Source: Clostridia bacterium (lineage in GTDB: Bacteria > Bacillota > Clostridia > Oscillospirales > Acutalibacteraceae). From it: a stretch of DNA of 12,772 bases. The position numbers were made by a program, and so were the translations under genes. Position 1 is the first letter of the stretch; every line of letters starts with the position of its first letter. The stretch lies in contig JAFRKM010000006.1 in NCBI GenBank assembly GCA_017431755.1, positions 1-12,772 on the forward strand, in the 5' to 3' direction. Positions 1 through 7,035 of the stretch are shown here, in pieces. The notes beneath the pieces were generated by a model that saw only the letters and a list, made by a program, of their open reading frames with translations, was not told the origin of the DNA and searched no databases.

Positions 1-1
1 T

Positions 2-1231
2 AAAAGGAGGGTCAATATGCAGTGGTTTATAGTTCCGCCACAAATTTATTTTGAAGAGGGTTGCCTTGAATATTTGGAAAGTATGGAAAATATAAATAAA
101 GCATTTATAGTAACGGATAAAACCATGGTAAACATAGGAAATGTTGATAAAGTACTTTATCATCTTAATAATCGAAAAAATAAATGCAGTTTTGAAATAT
201 TTTCTGATGTAAACCCCGACCCTGATATTGAAACGATATGGGATGGGCTGGAAATGATTAAAAAATTCAGTCCGGACTGCATAATTGCACTTGGCGGAGG
301 TTCTGCTATAGATGCTGCAAAAGCAATGTGGCTCTTTTATGAATACCCGAATCTCGATTTTAATGGACTTAAACTTAAATTTATAGATATAAGAAAAAGA
401 ATTTATAAATATCCAAGTAGCCATAAAATTACGCTTGTGGCTATTCCTACAACATCGGGTACAGGTTCTGAAGTCACATCTTTTGCCGTTGTTACGGATA
501 AAAAAGAAAATGTAAAATATCCGCTTGCAGATTATTATTTAACACCAAGCGTTGCAATAATTGACCCAAATCTCACAAAAACTTTGCCGAAATCTGCAAC
601 TGCCGATACGGGTATGGATGTCCTAACCCATGCAATTGAATCTTATGTTTCGGTTATGGCAAGCGATTACACCGATGCGCTTGCGGAAAAGGCTGTAAAA
701 TTGGTATTTAACTATTTAAAAAGGGCATACGATTACGGCGAAAACGATTCAGAAGCTCGTGAAAAAATGCACAATGCTTCTACTATTGCTGGTATGGCGT
801 TTTCTAATGCTTTTTTGGGGCTAAATCATTCCATGGCACATAAATTAGGAGGAGAATTTCACATTCCGCATGGTCGTGCAAATGCAATACTTCTTCCGTA
901 CTTAATAAAATAAAATTCTGAAAAACCGTCTAAGTTTGTTAGCTTCCCAAAATATAAAAAATATATAGCTGACAAAAAATATTACAATTTAGCTAAAATG
1001 CTTGGCTTGGGCGGAGTAGATGATTTAATTAAAAGTATAAACGATTTAAATGAACATTTTGGAATTGCAAAAACGCTTAAAGATTATGGAATTTCAGAAG
1101 AAGAATTTTTAAGCAAAGTGGACGCTCTTTCTGAACTTGCTCATGAGGATCAGTGCACAGGAGCGAATCCTAGATATCCGCTGGTAAACGAAATAAAAGA
1201 AATTTATCTTAAATGCTATTATGGTAAATAA
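2..1231 (+). pseudogene. adhE: AdhE-type iron-dependent alcohol dehydrogenase domain, interrupted by an in-frame TAA; 5' end probably outside the window
   Basis: This is the Fe-dependent alcohol dehydrogenase domain that reduces acetaldehyde to ethanol with NADH in fermentation. Counting from the ATG at 17, it shows the nucleotide-binding GGGSAIDAAKAMW, the AdhE-typical KFIDIRKRIY and TTSGTGSEVT. The metal ligands by FucO alignment are Asp201, His205, His271 and His285. A TAA at 911-913 follows LPYLIK. The same frame then continues NSEKPSKFVSFPKY up to DQCTGANPRYPL and a final YYGK, which is the normal AdhE C-terminus. Both halves together (about 405 codons) equal one complete domain, so the stop replaces a single residue, normally Tyr. 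A start at 17 has an AAAGGAGGG before it. However, codons 2-16 read K-R-R-V-N, matching the AdhE inter-domain linker (RRENMLWF), so the aldehyde dehydrogenase half probably lies to the left. A separate restart at 998 is unlikely to make a working protein. Confidence 0.85.
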
Positions 1232-1237
1232 AAAATA

Positions 1238-1267
1238 ACAGAGTATGAATTTTCATACCCTGTTTTT
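1238..1267. terminator. Bidirectional intrinsic terminator between adhE and ruvX
   Basis: An inverted repeat has ACAG (1238-1241) pairing with CTGT (1260-1263) and GTATGAA (1243-1249) pairing with TTCATAC (1252-1258), with one A/C mismatch. On the plus strand a T-run follows at 1263-1267. On the minus strand the stem is followed by TATTTTTTATTT. It can therefore end transcripts of both convergent genes. The ruvX stop codon (1253-1255) lies inside the stem. Confidence 0.7.
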
Positions 1268-1675
1268 CTTTCTGTAATCTAAATAATTTTGAAGTATAAT
1301 TGTTGCACTTACCGTGTCGATTATACTTTTTCTTTTTTTGCCGCGTGTGTTGGTTTGATTTAAATATTCGTGGGCAGTTACTGTTGTTTTTCTTTCGTCC
1401 CAAAAGTCTATATTAATATCTGTTTTGGCTTTTAATTTTTCTCCAAGCTTTTTAGCGCTTTTTGCACTTTCGCCGAGCGAACCGTCCATGTTTTTTGGCA
1501 AACCTATTATAACTAACTCGACATTGTTTTCGGTTGTTTTTTCGGTTATTTTATTACATAAAATTTCCATATTTTTTTCTTCTATTACTCCAATAGGAAA
1601 TGGTAAAATTTCTTTTTTGTCGCAAATAGCAAGTCCTGTGCGAACTTTGCCATAGTCAATTGCCATAATAATCAT
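1253..1675 (-). CDS. ruvX: Putative Holliday junction resolvase RuvX/YqgF
   Basis: This is a 140-residue protein of the YqgF/RuvX family, RNase H-fold nucleases linked to Holliday junction resolution and to pre-16S rRNA 5' processing. Family motifs are in order: the N-terminal MAIDYGKVRTG with the first catalytic Asp, IIGLPKNMDG near residue 58, FWDERKTT near residue 91 with the second acidic site, and SIIDTVSATIILQ near residue 117 with the third Asp. Length is normal for the family. The start at 1675 is preceded by AGGAGG (1688-1683 on the minus strand) with 7 nt spacing; an internal ATG at 1666 is possible but too far from it. The gene is divergent from hrcA and convergent with adhE. In many Firmicutes ruvX lies next to the UPF0473 gene, but here they are more than 5 kb apart. 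I see no convincing promoter for it. Confidence 0.93.
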   Translation of the reverse strand: MIIMAIDYGKVRTGLAICDKKEILPFPIGVIEEKNMEILCNKITEKTTENNVELVIIGLPKNMDGSLGESAKSAKKLGEKLKAKTDINIDFWDERKTTVTAHEYLNQTNTRGKKRKSIIDTVSATIILQNYLDYRKKNRV

Positions 1676-1725
1676 AAATAAACCTCCTTTTAAAAAATAA
1701 AATTAAAAAAATTTAAAATAAAGTA

Positions 1726-1754
1726 TTGACAGAATTAAAAATTAATGGTAAAGT
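1726..1754 (+). promoter_or_regulatory. Sigma-A promoter of the hrcA-grpE-dnaK-dnaJ operon
   Basis: A perfect -35 TTGACA (1726-1731) is followed after a 17-nt spacer by the -10 TAAAGT (1749-1754, 4 of 6 matches). Transcription would start at about 1761, which is the first base of the CIRCE element, so HrcA bound there would block initiation. Confidence 0.8.
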
Positions 1755-1760
1755 TTAATT

Positions 1761-1789
1761 ATTAGCACTCGACGCGTTAGAGTGCTAAT
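1761..1789 (+). promoter_or_regulatory. CIRCE operator (HrcA binding site)
   Basis: TTAGCACTC (1762-1770), a 9-nt spacer and GAGTGCTAA (1780-1788) match the CIRCE consensus with no mismatch. One more A/T pair flanks it at 1761 and 1789. It lies at the predicted transcription start and about 25 nt before the hrcA start. CIRCE is the known target of the HrcA repressor, so the operon should repress itself and be released on heat shock. Confidence 0.97.
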
Positions 1790-1813
1790 AGCTAAAAAGC
1801 GAGGTGAAATGTA

Positions 1814-2842
1814 CTGGAACCGTTAGATCGTAAATTAAAGATTTTAACTTCTGTGGTGGAAAGATATATCTGTTCCGGAGATCCGGTAGGTTCAAAAACC
1901 GTGTGTGAAGATTTAAAATTTTCTTTTTCTTCCGCCACAATAAGAAACGAAATGGCATATTTGGCTGATTATGGTTATCTTTTGCAGCCACATGTTTCTT
2001 CAGGAAGAGTCCCTTCTTATCAAGGATATCGATTATATATTAACAGATTAATGCCGAAAAAGCCACTATCTTTAGAAGAAAAAATTTTTATAAAAGGAAT
2101 GCTTAGCAGCTATTCTGAGGATCCGGAAAAACTTTTGGAAGGTTCTGTGAAAGTTCTTTCTGAAATTACAAATTATACCGCTGTGGCAACAACGCCCCCG
2201 ATTAGTGAATCTAGGGTAAGAAATATTACTTTCGTACCAATTGGAAGAAGAAGTGTTATGTTGGTACTTATGACATCAGACGGTATGTTGAAAAACAAAA
2301 TATTTAGATGCGAGTATGATCTTAATGCTGATATTCTTCATATGATAAGTGATATTTTAAATAGCAAATTTAGAGGAGAAAAATTAAGGGACATTACGCC
2401 GGAATTTATTAATATTTTGGTTGGAAAAGATCGGGAATTAGCGCTTATTTTGTTGCCTGTGATAGATGTTTTAATCGAGGCCGCAAAGGAAGTATGTGAA
2501 GTTAAAAATAAAATTTATGGTCAAAACAATCTTTTATCTATACCGGGTATTACAACAGATACGGTGGTGGATATATTTAATTTTTTAGAAGACAAGGAAA
2601 AAGTTTCTGACCTTTTAGATTCAGATAATTACGGGATGAAATTTACGGTTGGCAAAGAAAATAAATATGTTCAGCTTCATAACGCAAGTGTGGTATCAAC
2701 TCAGTATAATATAGGAGGAAAATTCGGCGCCATAGGAATCATAGGCCCTACCAGAATGGATTACAGCAAAATTTATTCTCAAATTGAATATGTTTCCTCG
2801 TTGGTTGGTGCGTTGATGGAAAGAATTCTAAAAGGCGACTGA
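1814..2842 (+). CDS. hrcA: Heat-inducible transcription repressor HrcA (CTG start)
   Basis: HrcA binds CIRCE and represses chaperone genes; GroE is its usual folding partner. The protein has an N-terminal winged helix with SSATIRNEMAYLADYGYL and the following SSGRVPSYQGYRLY, then the GAF-like dimerisation domain ending GAIGIIGPTRMDYSKI. The family N-terminus (M-x-LDxRKxxIL) is encoded upstream of the first GTG in frame (1853), as EPLDRKLKILTSVV. An in-frame TGA at 1805-1807 limits the start to 1808 or later. The only plausible codon is CTG at 1814, with GAGGTGA (1801-1807) 6 nt before it. This gives 342 residues, the usual length; starting at GTG 1853 would cut into the first helix. An ATG at 1809 is out of frame. 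A small indel here cannot be excluded. It is the first gene of the operon. Confidence 0.93.
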   Translation: MEPLDRKLKILTSVVERYICSGDPVGSKTVCEDLKFSFSSATIRNEMAYLADYGYLLQPHVSSGRVPSYQGYRLYINRLMPKKPLSLEEKIFIKGMLSSYSEDPEKLLEGSVKVLSEITNYTAVATTPPISESRVRNITFVPIGRRSVMLVLMTSDGMLKNKIFRCEYDLNADILHMISDILNSKFRGEKLRDITPEFINILVGKDRELALILLPVIDVLIEAAKEVCEVKNKIYGQNNLLSIPGITTDTVVDIFNFLEDKEKVSDLLDSDNYGMKFTVGKENKYVQLHNASVVSTQYNIGGKFGAIGIIGPTRMDYSKIYSQIEYVSSLVGALMERILKGD

Positions 2843-2870
2843 AGTATATTTTAAGAAAGGAGACAGTTTG

Positions 2871-3383
2871 GTGAGTAAAAAAGAAAATCTAAAAGATGTA
2901 GAAAATAAGGAGTGTAAGGAAGAAAAAGACACAAAAAGTAAAGAAATAGAAGATTTAAAAATCGAACTAGAAAAAACCAAAGAGCTTTTATTAAGAACAG
3001 CAGCGGAATATGATAATTATCGTAAACGTTCAGAAAAAGAAAAAGATTCGATTTATTCCAGCGCAGTTGCAAATGCAGTAAATGCAATTTTGCCAATTGT
3101 AGACAGTTTAGATGCCGCATGGAATATAGCAAAAAACGAAGAAGGTGAGCAAAAAAAAGGTTTAGAGCTTTTAAAAGGTCAAATGGATTCTTCGCTTAAA
3201 AGTTTAAATGTTATGGCTTTTGGGAAACCAGACGAAGAATTTGACCCAAATATTCACAATGCGATTTCGCATATTGATGACGAAAAAATCAAAAAGAAAA
3301 ATTTTATTTCTTTAGTTTTTCAAAAAGGATACAAAATGGGCGATAAAATTATTCGCCATGCAATGGTTCAAGTAACAAATTAA
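2871..3383 (+). CDS. grpE: Nucleotide exchange factor GrpE
   Basis: GrpE is the DnaK co-chaperone that releases ADP and acts as a cytoplasmic dimer and thermosensor. The N-terminal 45 residues are charged (Lys/Glu) and followed by the long helix LLLRTAAEYDNYRKRSEKEK, typical of the GrpE stalk. The C-terminal beta domain carries FDPNIHNAISHIDDE and VFQKGYKMGDKIIRHAMVQV, both diagnostic. The length of 170 residues is normal. Two adjacent starts are possible: TTG at 2868, 5 nt after AGGAG (2858-2862), or GTG at 2871, 8 nt after it. I prefer GTG for spacing. The gene begins 28 nt after hrcA and is followed by dnaK after 47 nt, so it is co-transcribed from the CIRCE promoter. Confidence 0.95.
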   Translation: MSKKENLKDVENKECKEEKDTKSKEIEDLKIELEKTKELLLRTAAEYDNYRKRSEKEKDSIYSSAVANAVNAILPIVDSLDAAWNIAKNEEGEQKKGLELLKGQMDSSLKSLNVMAFGKPDEEFDPNIHNAISHIDDEKIKKKNFISLVFQKGYKMGDKIIRHAMVQVTN

Positions 3384-3430
3384 ATTTAAATTTAAAAATA
3401 AAAAACAAAAAAATTAGGAGGAATTTTATT

Positions 3431-5284
3431 ATGGCAAAAATTATAGGTATTGATTTAGGAACAACAAATTCATGTGTATCAGTTATTGAGGGGGGAGAGC
3501 CGGTTGTAATTCCAAACGCAGAAGGCTCTAGAACAACCCCTTCGGTGGTTGCTTTTTCAAAAACAGGTGAAAGAATGATTGGCCAGGTTGCAAAACGTCA
3601 GGCAATTACAAATCCGGATAGAACTGTTATTTCGATAAAAAGAGAAATGGGAACGGATTATAAAGTAACAGTAGATGGTAAATCATATACTCCACAAGAA
3701 ATTTCCGCAATGATTCTTCAAAAATTAAAAACCGATGCGGAAAGCTATCTTGGAGATAAAGTTACAGAAGCTGTTATTACAGTTCCGGCGTATTTTACGG
3801 ACGCTCAGCGTCAAGCAACAAAAGATGCAGGCAAAATTGCGGGGCTCAATGTAAAACGTATTATCAACGAGCCGACAGCAGCAGCACTTTCTTATGGAAT
3901 TGATAAAGAAAATGACCAAAAAGTATTGGTTTATGATTTAGGCGGCGGTACATTTGACGTTTCAATTATAGAAATGGGCGACGGTGTACAAGAAGTTTTG
4001 GCAACCGCAGGTAATAACCGTTTGGGCGGTGACGATTTTGACCAGAGAATAGTAGACTGGATGATTTCTTCATTTAAAGCTGAAAATGGAATAGATCTCA
4101 GTTCTGACAAAATGGCAATGCAAAGACTTAAAGAATCCGCAGAAAAAGCAAAAATTGAACTTTCTGGCATGACTTCATCGTCAATAAATCTTCCGTTTAT
4201 AACGGCAGATGCCACAGGTCCGAAACACCTTGATCTAACCCTTACAAGAGCTAAATTTGATGAACTTACTGCAGATTTAGTTGAAAAAACCATGGGACCT
4301 GTTCGTCAAGCACTTAAAGATTCAGAACTTGAAATTTCTAAAATTGATAAAGTATTAATGGTTGGCGGTTCTTCCAGAATTCCTGCCGTTCAAGAAGCTG
4401 TTAAAAAACTCATTGGTAAAGATCCATTTAAAGGAATTAATCCTGATGAATGCGTTGCAATTGGTGCAGCAATTCAAGGTGGCGTTCTTGGCGGAGATGT
4501 TAAAGGCCTTCTTCTTATTGACGTTACACCTCTTTCACTTTGTATTGAAACAATGGGCGGCTTAATGACAAAAATTATTGAAAGAAATACTACTATTCCA
4601 ACCAAAAAGAGCCAAGTTTTCTCAACTGCTGCAGATGGTCAAACACAAGTTGAGGTCAATGTTCTTCAAGGTGAACGTGAATTTGCAAGAGATAATAAAC
4701 AATTAGGTCTCTTTAGGTTAGATGGTATAGCTCCTGCACCGCGTGGAGTGCCTCAAATTGAAGTTACATTTGATATTGATGCAAATGGTATAGTTAACGT
4801 AACCGCAAAAGATCTTGGCACAAACAAAGAACAGCATATTACTATAAGCTCAAGCGGAAATATGAGCAAAGAGGATATAGAAAAAGCTGTTAATGATGCA
4901 AAACAATATGCTGAAGAAGATAAAAAACGCCGCGAAGAAGTTGACACAAAAAATCAAGCAGAAAACCTTTGTTATTCTGTTGAAAAACTTATTAAAGATA
5001 GTGAAGATAAAATCGAAAGCGCAGATAAAGATAATTTAAATTCAAAAATAACTTCTTTGCGTGAAAAAATTAAAAGCGGCAGCGTAGATGAAATAAAAAG
5101 TGGCACAGATGAACTTCAAAAAGCAATGTATGATGTTTCTACTAAACTGTATCAAAAAGTAAATCCAGATCAAAATGCTGCAGGTCAGACTGGTTCAGAG
5201 CAGCAAACAGATGGGGCTCAAAATAGTTCTGAAAATGTTTATAATGCAGATTATAAAGATGTTGATCCGGAAGAAAAGAAATAA
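3431..5284 (+). CDS. dnaK: Molecular chaperone DnaK (Hsp70)
   Basis: DnaK is the ATP-dependent Hsp70 chaperone working with DnaJ and GrpE in the cytoplasm. The 617 residues cover the nucleotide-binding domain, with phosphate loop IGIDLGTTNSCV at the N-terminus, EPTAAALSYG, VYDLGGGTFDVSI and VLMVGGSSRIP. Then comes the inter-domain linker KGLLLIDVTPLSL and the substrate-binding domain with NTTIPTKKSQVFSTAADGQT, IEVTFDIDANGIVNVTAKD and the helical lid. The C-terminus is a disordered Gln/Asn/Glu-rich tail ending DVDPEEKK. Length and spacing match Gram-positive DnaK, including the missing nucleotide-binding insert seen in Gram-negatives. ATG at 3431 has TTAGGAGGA well placed before it. No defect is visible. 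Confidence 0.99.
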   Translation: MAKIIGIDLGTTNSCVSVIEGGEPVVIPNAEGSRTTPSVVAFSKTGERMIGQVAKRQAITNPDRTVISIKREMGTDYKVTVDGKSYTPQEISAMILQKLKTDAESYLGDKVTEAVITVPAYFTDAQRQATKDAGKIAGLNVKRIINEPTAAALSYGIDKENDQKVLVYDLGGGTFDVSIIEMGDGVQEVLATAGNNRLGGDDFDQRIVDWMISSFKAENGIDLSSDKMAMQRLKESAEKAKIELSGMTSSSINLPFITADATGPKHLDLTLTRAKFDELTADLVEKTMGPVRQALKDSELEISKIDKVLMVGGSSRIPAVQEAVKKLIGKDPFKGINPDECVAIGAAIQGGVLGGDVKGLLLIDVTPLSLCIETMGGLMTKIIERNTTIPTKKSQVFSTAADGQTQVEVNVLQGEREFARDNKQLGLFRLDGIAPAPRGVPQIEVTFDIDANGIVNVTAKDLGTNKEQHITISSSGNMSKEDIEKAVNDAKQYAEEDKKRREEVDTKNQAENLCYSVEKLIKDSEDKIESADKDNLNSKITSLREKIKSGSVDEIKSGTDELQKAMYDVSTKLYQKVNPDQNAAGQTGSEQQTDGAQNSSENVYNADYKDVDPEEKK

Positions 5285-5302
5285 TAAAATTTGATTTTTT
5301 AT

Positions 5303-5331
5303 CCCTCCGCCTCTAAGAAGGTGGCGGAGGG
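5303..5331 (+). terminator. GC-rich hairpin between dnaK and dnaJ (weak terminator or processing site)
   Basis: CCCTCCGCC (5303-5311) pairs perfectly with GGCGGAGGG (5323-5331) around an 11-nt loop. This is unusually GC-rich for this genome. The stem is followed by GGCTTATTTTA rather than a continuous T-run, and dnaJ starts only 28 nt further on. A partial terminator that lowers dnaJ relative to dnaK, or a stabiliser of the dnaK mRNA 3' end, is more likely than a full stop. Confidence 0.6.
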
Positions 5332-5359
5332 GGCTTATTTTAAATAAGAGGTGAAAATA

Positions 5360-6514
5360 TTGCCCGAGAAAAGAGATTATTATGAAGTGCTTGGAGTAAG
5401 TAAAGGTGCTTCTGATGATGAGATAAAAAAAGCATATAGAAAACTCGCCAAAAAGTATCACCCTGATTTAAACCCTGGCGATAAAGCTGCTGAGCAGAAT
5501 TTTAAGGAAGTAAATGAGGCATATGATGTCCTTTCTGATAAAACAAAAAAGGCCAGGTATGACCAATTTGGCCACGCCGGTACAGATCCGAATTACGGTG
5601 GTGGAGGTGCAGGAGGATATAGTTACTACGGAGGAAATCCATTTGGCGATGATTTTGATTTAGGAGATATATTTAGCAGCTTTTTTGGTGGATTCGGTGG
5701 TGGAAGAAGCCGAAGCAGCGCGAATGTTCCGCGCCGTGGTACAGATGTAGAATGCAAAATAAACATTACATTTCTTGAAGCAGCAAAAGGTTGCACAAAG
5801 AAAGTTTCGTATTACTGTATAGAAAATTGTGATGAGTGCAGAGGCACCGGAGCCAAAAAAGGGACTTCACCAAAAACATGTGGTTCTTGTGGAGGTTCTG
5901 GACATGTGGTTGTTAACCAAAGAACGCCGTTTGGTGTTATGCAAACTACCAGAACATGCGAAAAATGCGGCGGCGAAGGTGTTATAATTGAAAATCCGTG
6001 TACACGTTGCGGAGGAAGAAAAAGAATACGAAAACATTGCGAAATAGAAGTAAAAATTCCCGCTGGAATTAACAGTAAACAGATTTTGAATGTTTCTGGT
6101 CGAGGTAACGCAGGTACAAAGGGCGGAGAAAACGGTGACCTTCAAATTTACGTAAATGTGGAGCCGCATTCTATATTTGAAAGAAAAGATTATGATGTCT
6201 GGTGCGATATTCCAATAACATATGCACAGGCCGCTTTAGGTGCGGATTTAACAGTTCCAACTATAGATGGCAAAGTTCAGTATCATATACATGAAGGTAC
6301 CCAAAATGGTGATGTTTTTAGGCTTAAAGGCAAAGGTGTTCATAAATTGCATGGACGTGGTTCAGGTGATCAATATGTTAAAGTGCACATTGAAGTTCCT
6401 CGCAATTTGTCTGAAAGTCAAAAAGATCTTTTAAAGAACTTTGAAAAAACTTTAGTAGAAAAAAATTATCAAAAAAGGAAAACCTTTTTTGATAGACTAA
6501 AAAATTTATTTTAA
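5360..6514 (+). CDS. dnaJ: Chaperone protein DnaJ (Hsp40)
   Basis: DnaJ stimulates DnaK ATPase and delivers unfolded substrates. The J domain shows KRDYYEVLGVSKGASDDEIKKA and the essential HPD tripeptide. A Gly/Phe-rich region and then the zinc-finger domain follow, with four CxxC motifs: CDECRGTG (first Cys about residue 157), CGSCGGSG, CEKCGGEG and CTRCGGRK. The C-terminal substrate domain carries GDLQIYVNVEPH and ends with a basic tail. The start is TTG at 5360, because GAGGTGA (5348-5354) lies 5 nt before it. A GTG at 5351 is part of that ribosome site. This gives 384 residues, normal for DnaJ. The fourth zinc motif lacks its final Gly, and there is an extra Cys at about residue 153. The last codons double as a terminator stem for the opposing gene. 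Confidence 0.97.
   Translation: MPEKRDYYEVLGVSKGASDDEIKKAYRKLAKKYHPDLNPGDKAAEQNFKEVNEAYDVLSDKTKKARYDQFGHAGTDPNYGGGGAGGYSYYGGNPFGDDFDLGDIFSSFFGGFGGGRSRSSANVPRRGTDVECKINITFLEAAKGCTKKVSYYCIENCDECRGTGAKKGTSPKTCGSCGGSGHVVVNQRTPFGVMQTTRTCEKCGGEGVIIENPCTRCGGRKRIRKHCEIEVKIPAGINSKQILNVSGRGNAGTKGGENGDLQIYVNVEPHSIFERKDYDVWCDIPITYAQAALGADLTVPTIDGKVQYHIHEGTQNGDVFRLKGKGVHKLHGRGSGDQYVKVHIEVPRNLSESQKDLLKNFEKTLVEKNYQKRKTFFDRLKNLF
6459..6494 (-). terminator. Intrinsic terminator of the minus-strand peptide gene, embedded in the 3' end of dnaJ
   Basis: TATCAAAAAAGG (6467-6478) and CCTTTTTTGATA (6483-6494) form a perfect 12-bp stem with a 4-nt loop. Read on the minus strand, the stem is followed by two A and then seven T (6465-6459), the classical intrinsic layout, 17 nt after the peptide gene stop. 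Read on the plus strand, the stem encodes YQKRKTFFD of DnaJ and is followed only by looser T-rich sequence. It may still help end the dnaJ transcript. Confidence 0.75.
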
Positions 6515-6822
6515 TTTTTAATTTTTTGTTCCCACTGTTTTGCATTTTCTAAAACATTAATATTTTTGAGTAAAATGTTTTCTAAATTATTTATTCTTAC
6601 AGATGTGCCTCCGGAAATGCTTTGCAGTTCTTCATTTGACAAACTCTCTGCATCTTCGATGTTTTTTTCGAAAAATTCTATTACTTTTTCGATTTCTTTG
6701 TCAGAAAGGTTAAGCCCCTTTTTTTGAAAAAGTTCCTTAATTTCTTGTGGGGTTGCAGTTGTAAAAACTTCTTCAATGAAATCCTCGTCTTTTAAAATAT
6801 CTAATAATTTTTTTTCATCCAT
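6511..6822 (-). CDS. Nif11-like double-glycine leader peptide (putative peptide/RiPP precursor)
   Basis: This is a 103-residue protein with the layout of Nif11-type precursor peptides. The N-terminal leader (residues 1-72) starts MDEKKLLDILKDEDFIEEVF, contains TATPQEIKELFQKKG, is helical and acidic, and ends LSNEELQSISGG. Cleavage after the GG at 71-72 would release a 31-residue tail beginning TSVRINN. The tail holds two LEN repeats, carries a net positive charge of about +2 and has no Cys. In known systems such leaders guide modification enzymes and are cut by C39-peptidase ABC exporters. None is present in this window, so substrate, enzyme and activity are unknown. ATG at 6822 is chosen because AAAGGAC (6837-6831) lies 8 nt before it; an upstream ATG at 6840 is less likely. 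The gene has its own promoter, and its stop overlaps the dnaJ stop by 4 bp. Confidence 0.8.
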   Translation of the reverse strand: MDEKKLLDILKDEDFIEEVFTTATPQEIKELFQKKGLNLSDKEIEKVIEFFEKNIEDAESLSNEELQSISGGTSVRINNLENILLKNINVLENAKQWEQKIKN

Positions 6823-6854
6823 AACAAAATGTCCTTTCATAAAATATATTATGT

Positions 6855-6883
6855 ATAATAAACCTTTTTAAAATTAATGTCAA
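6855..6883 (-). promoter_or_regulatory. Sigma-A promoter of the first leader-peptide gene
   Basis: On the minus strand, TTGACA (6883-6878) is followed by a 17-nt spacer and TATTAT (6860-6855, 5 of 6 matches). It lies about 30 nt before the peptide gene start. The sequence ATTGACATTA around the -35 box recurs at the promoter of the second peptide gene. Confidence 0.75.
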
Positions 6884-6966
6884 TGTATTTTTATAAAACA
6901 TGATAAAATCAAAAAATCACACAGCTAAAACAGGCTTTATAATTTGATATTTTATAAATAATTTTG

Positions 6967-6995
6967 TTGACTAGATCGTATAATATAATTAAAAT
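6967..6995 (+). promoter_or_regulatory. Candidate sigma-A promoter of the UPF0473 gene
   Basis: TTGACT (6967-6972), a 17-nt spacer and TAAAAT (6990-6995) each match consensus at 5 of 6 positions, 40 nt before the start codon. A perfect TATAAT also sits at 6979-6984 but has no well-spaced -35 box, so the exact start is uncertain. Confidence 0.5.
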
Positions 6996-7035
6996 AATAC
7001 TTGTGAAAACATTTATTAAATTAGGAGGATTCCGG

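Noticed and set aside
911..913. Stop-codon reassignment or selenocysteine-type recoding at the AdhE TAA
   Set aside because: TAA ends grpE, dnaK, dnaJ and other intact genes here, Sec uses TGA, and the expected residue is Tyr, so a simple nonsense mutation or sequence error is the better explanation.
998..1231. Separate small gene of 77 codons
   Set aside because: It is in frame with, and homologous to, the C-terminal end of AdhE. It has no ribosome site of its own before the internal Met, so it is the downstream remnant of the interrupted gene.
3931..4293. Long minus-strand frame inside dnaK (and similar ones inside clpE, pgsA and dnaJ)
   Set aside because: These are mirror frames of well-conserved plus-strand genes, with no ribosome sites and low-complexity Ser/Phe-rich translations.
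6964..7035. N-terminal extension of the UPF0473 protein
   Set aside because: The stretch contains the likely promoter, has no ribosome site before its first codon, and the family sequence starts at the ATG at 7036 behind TAGGAGGA.
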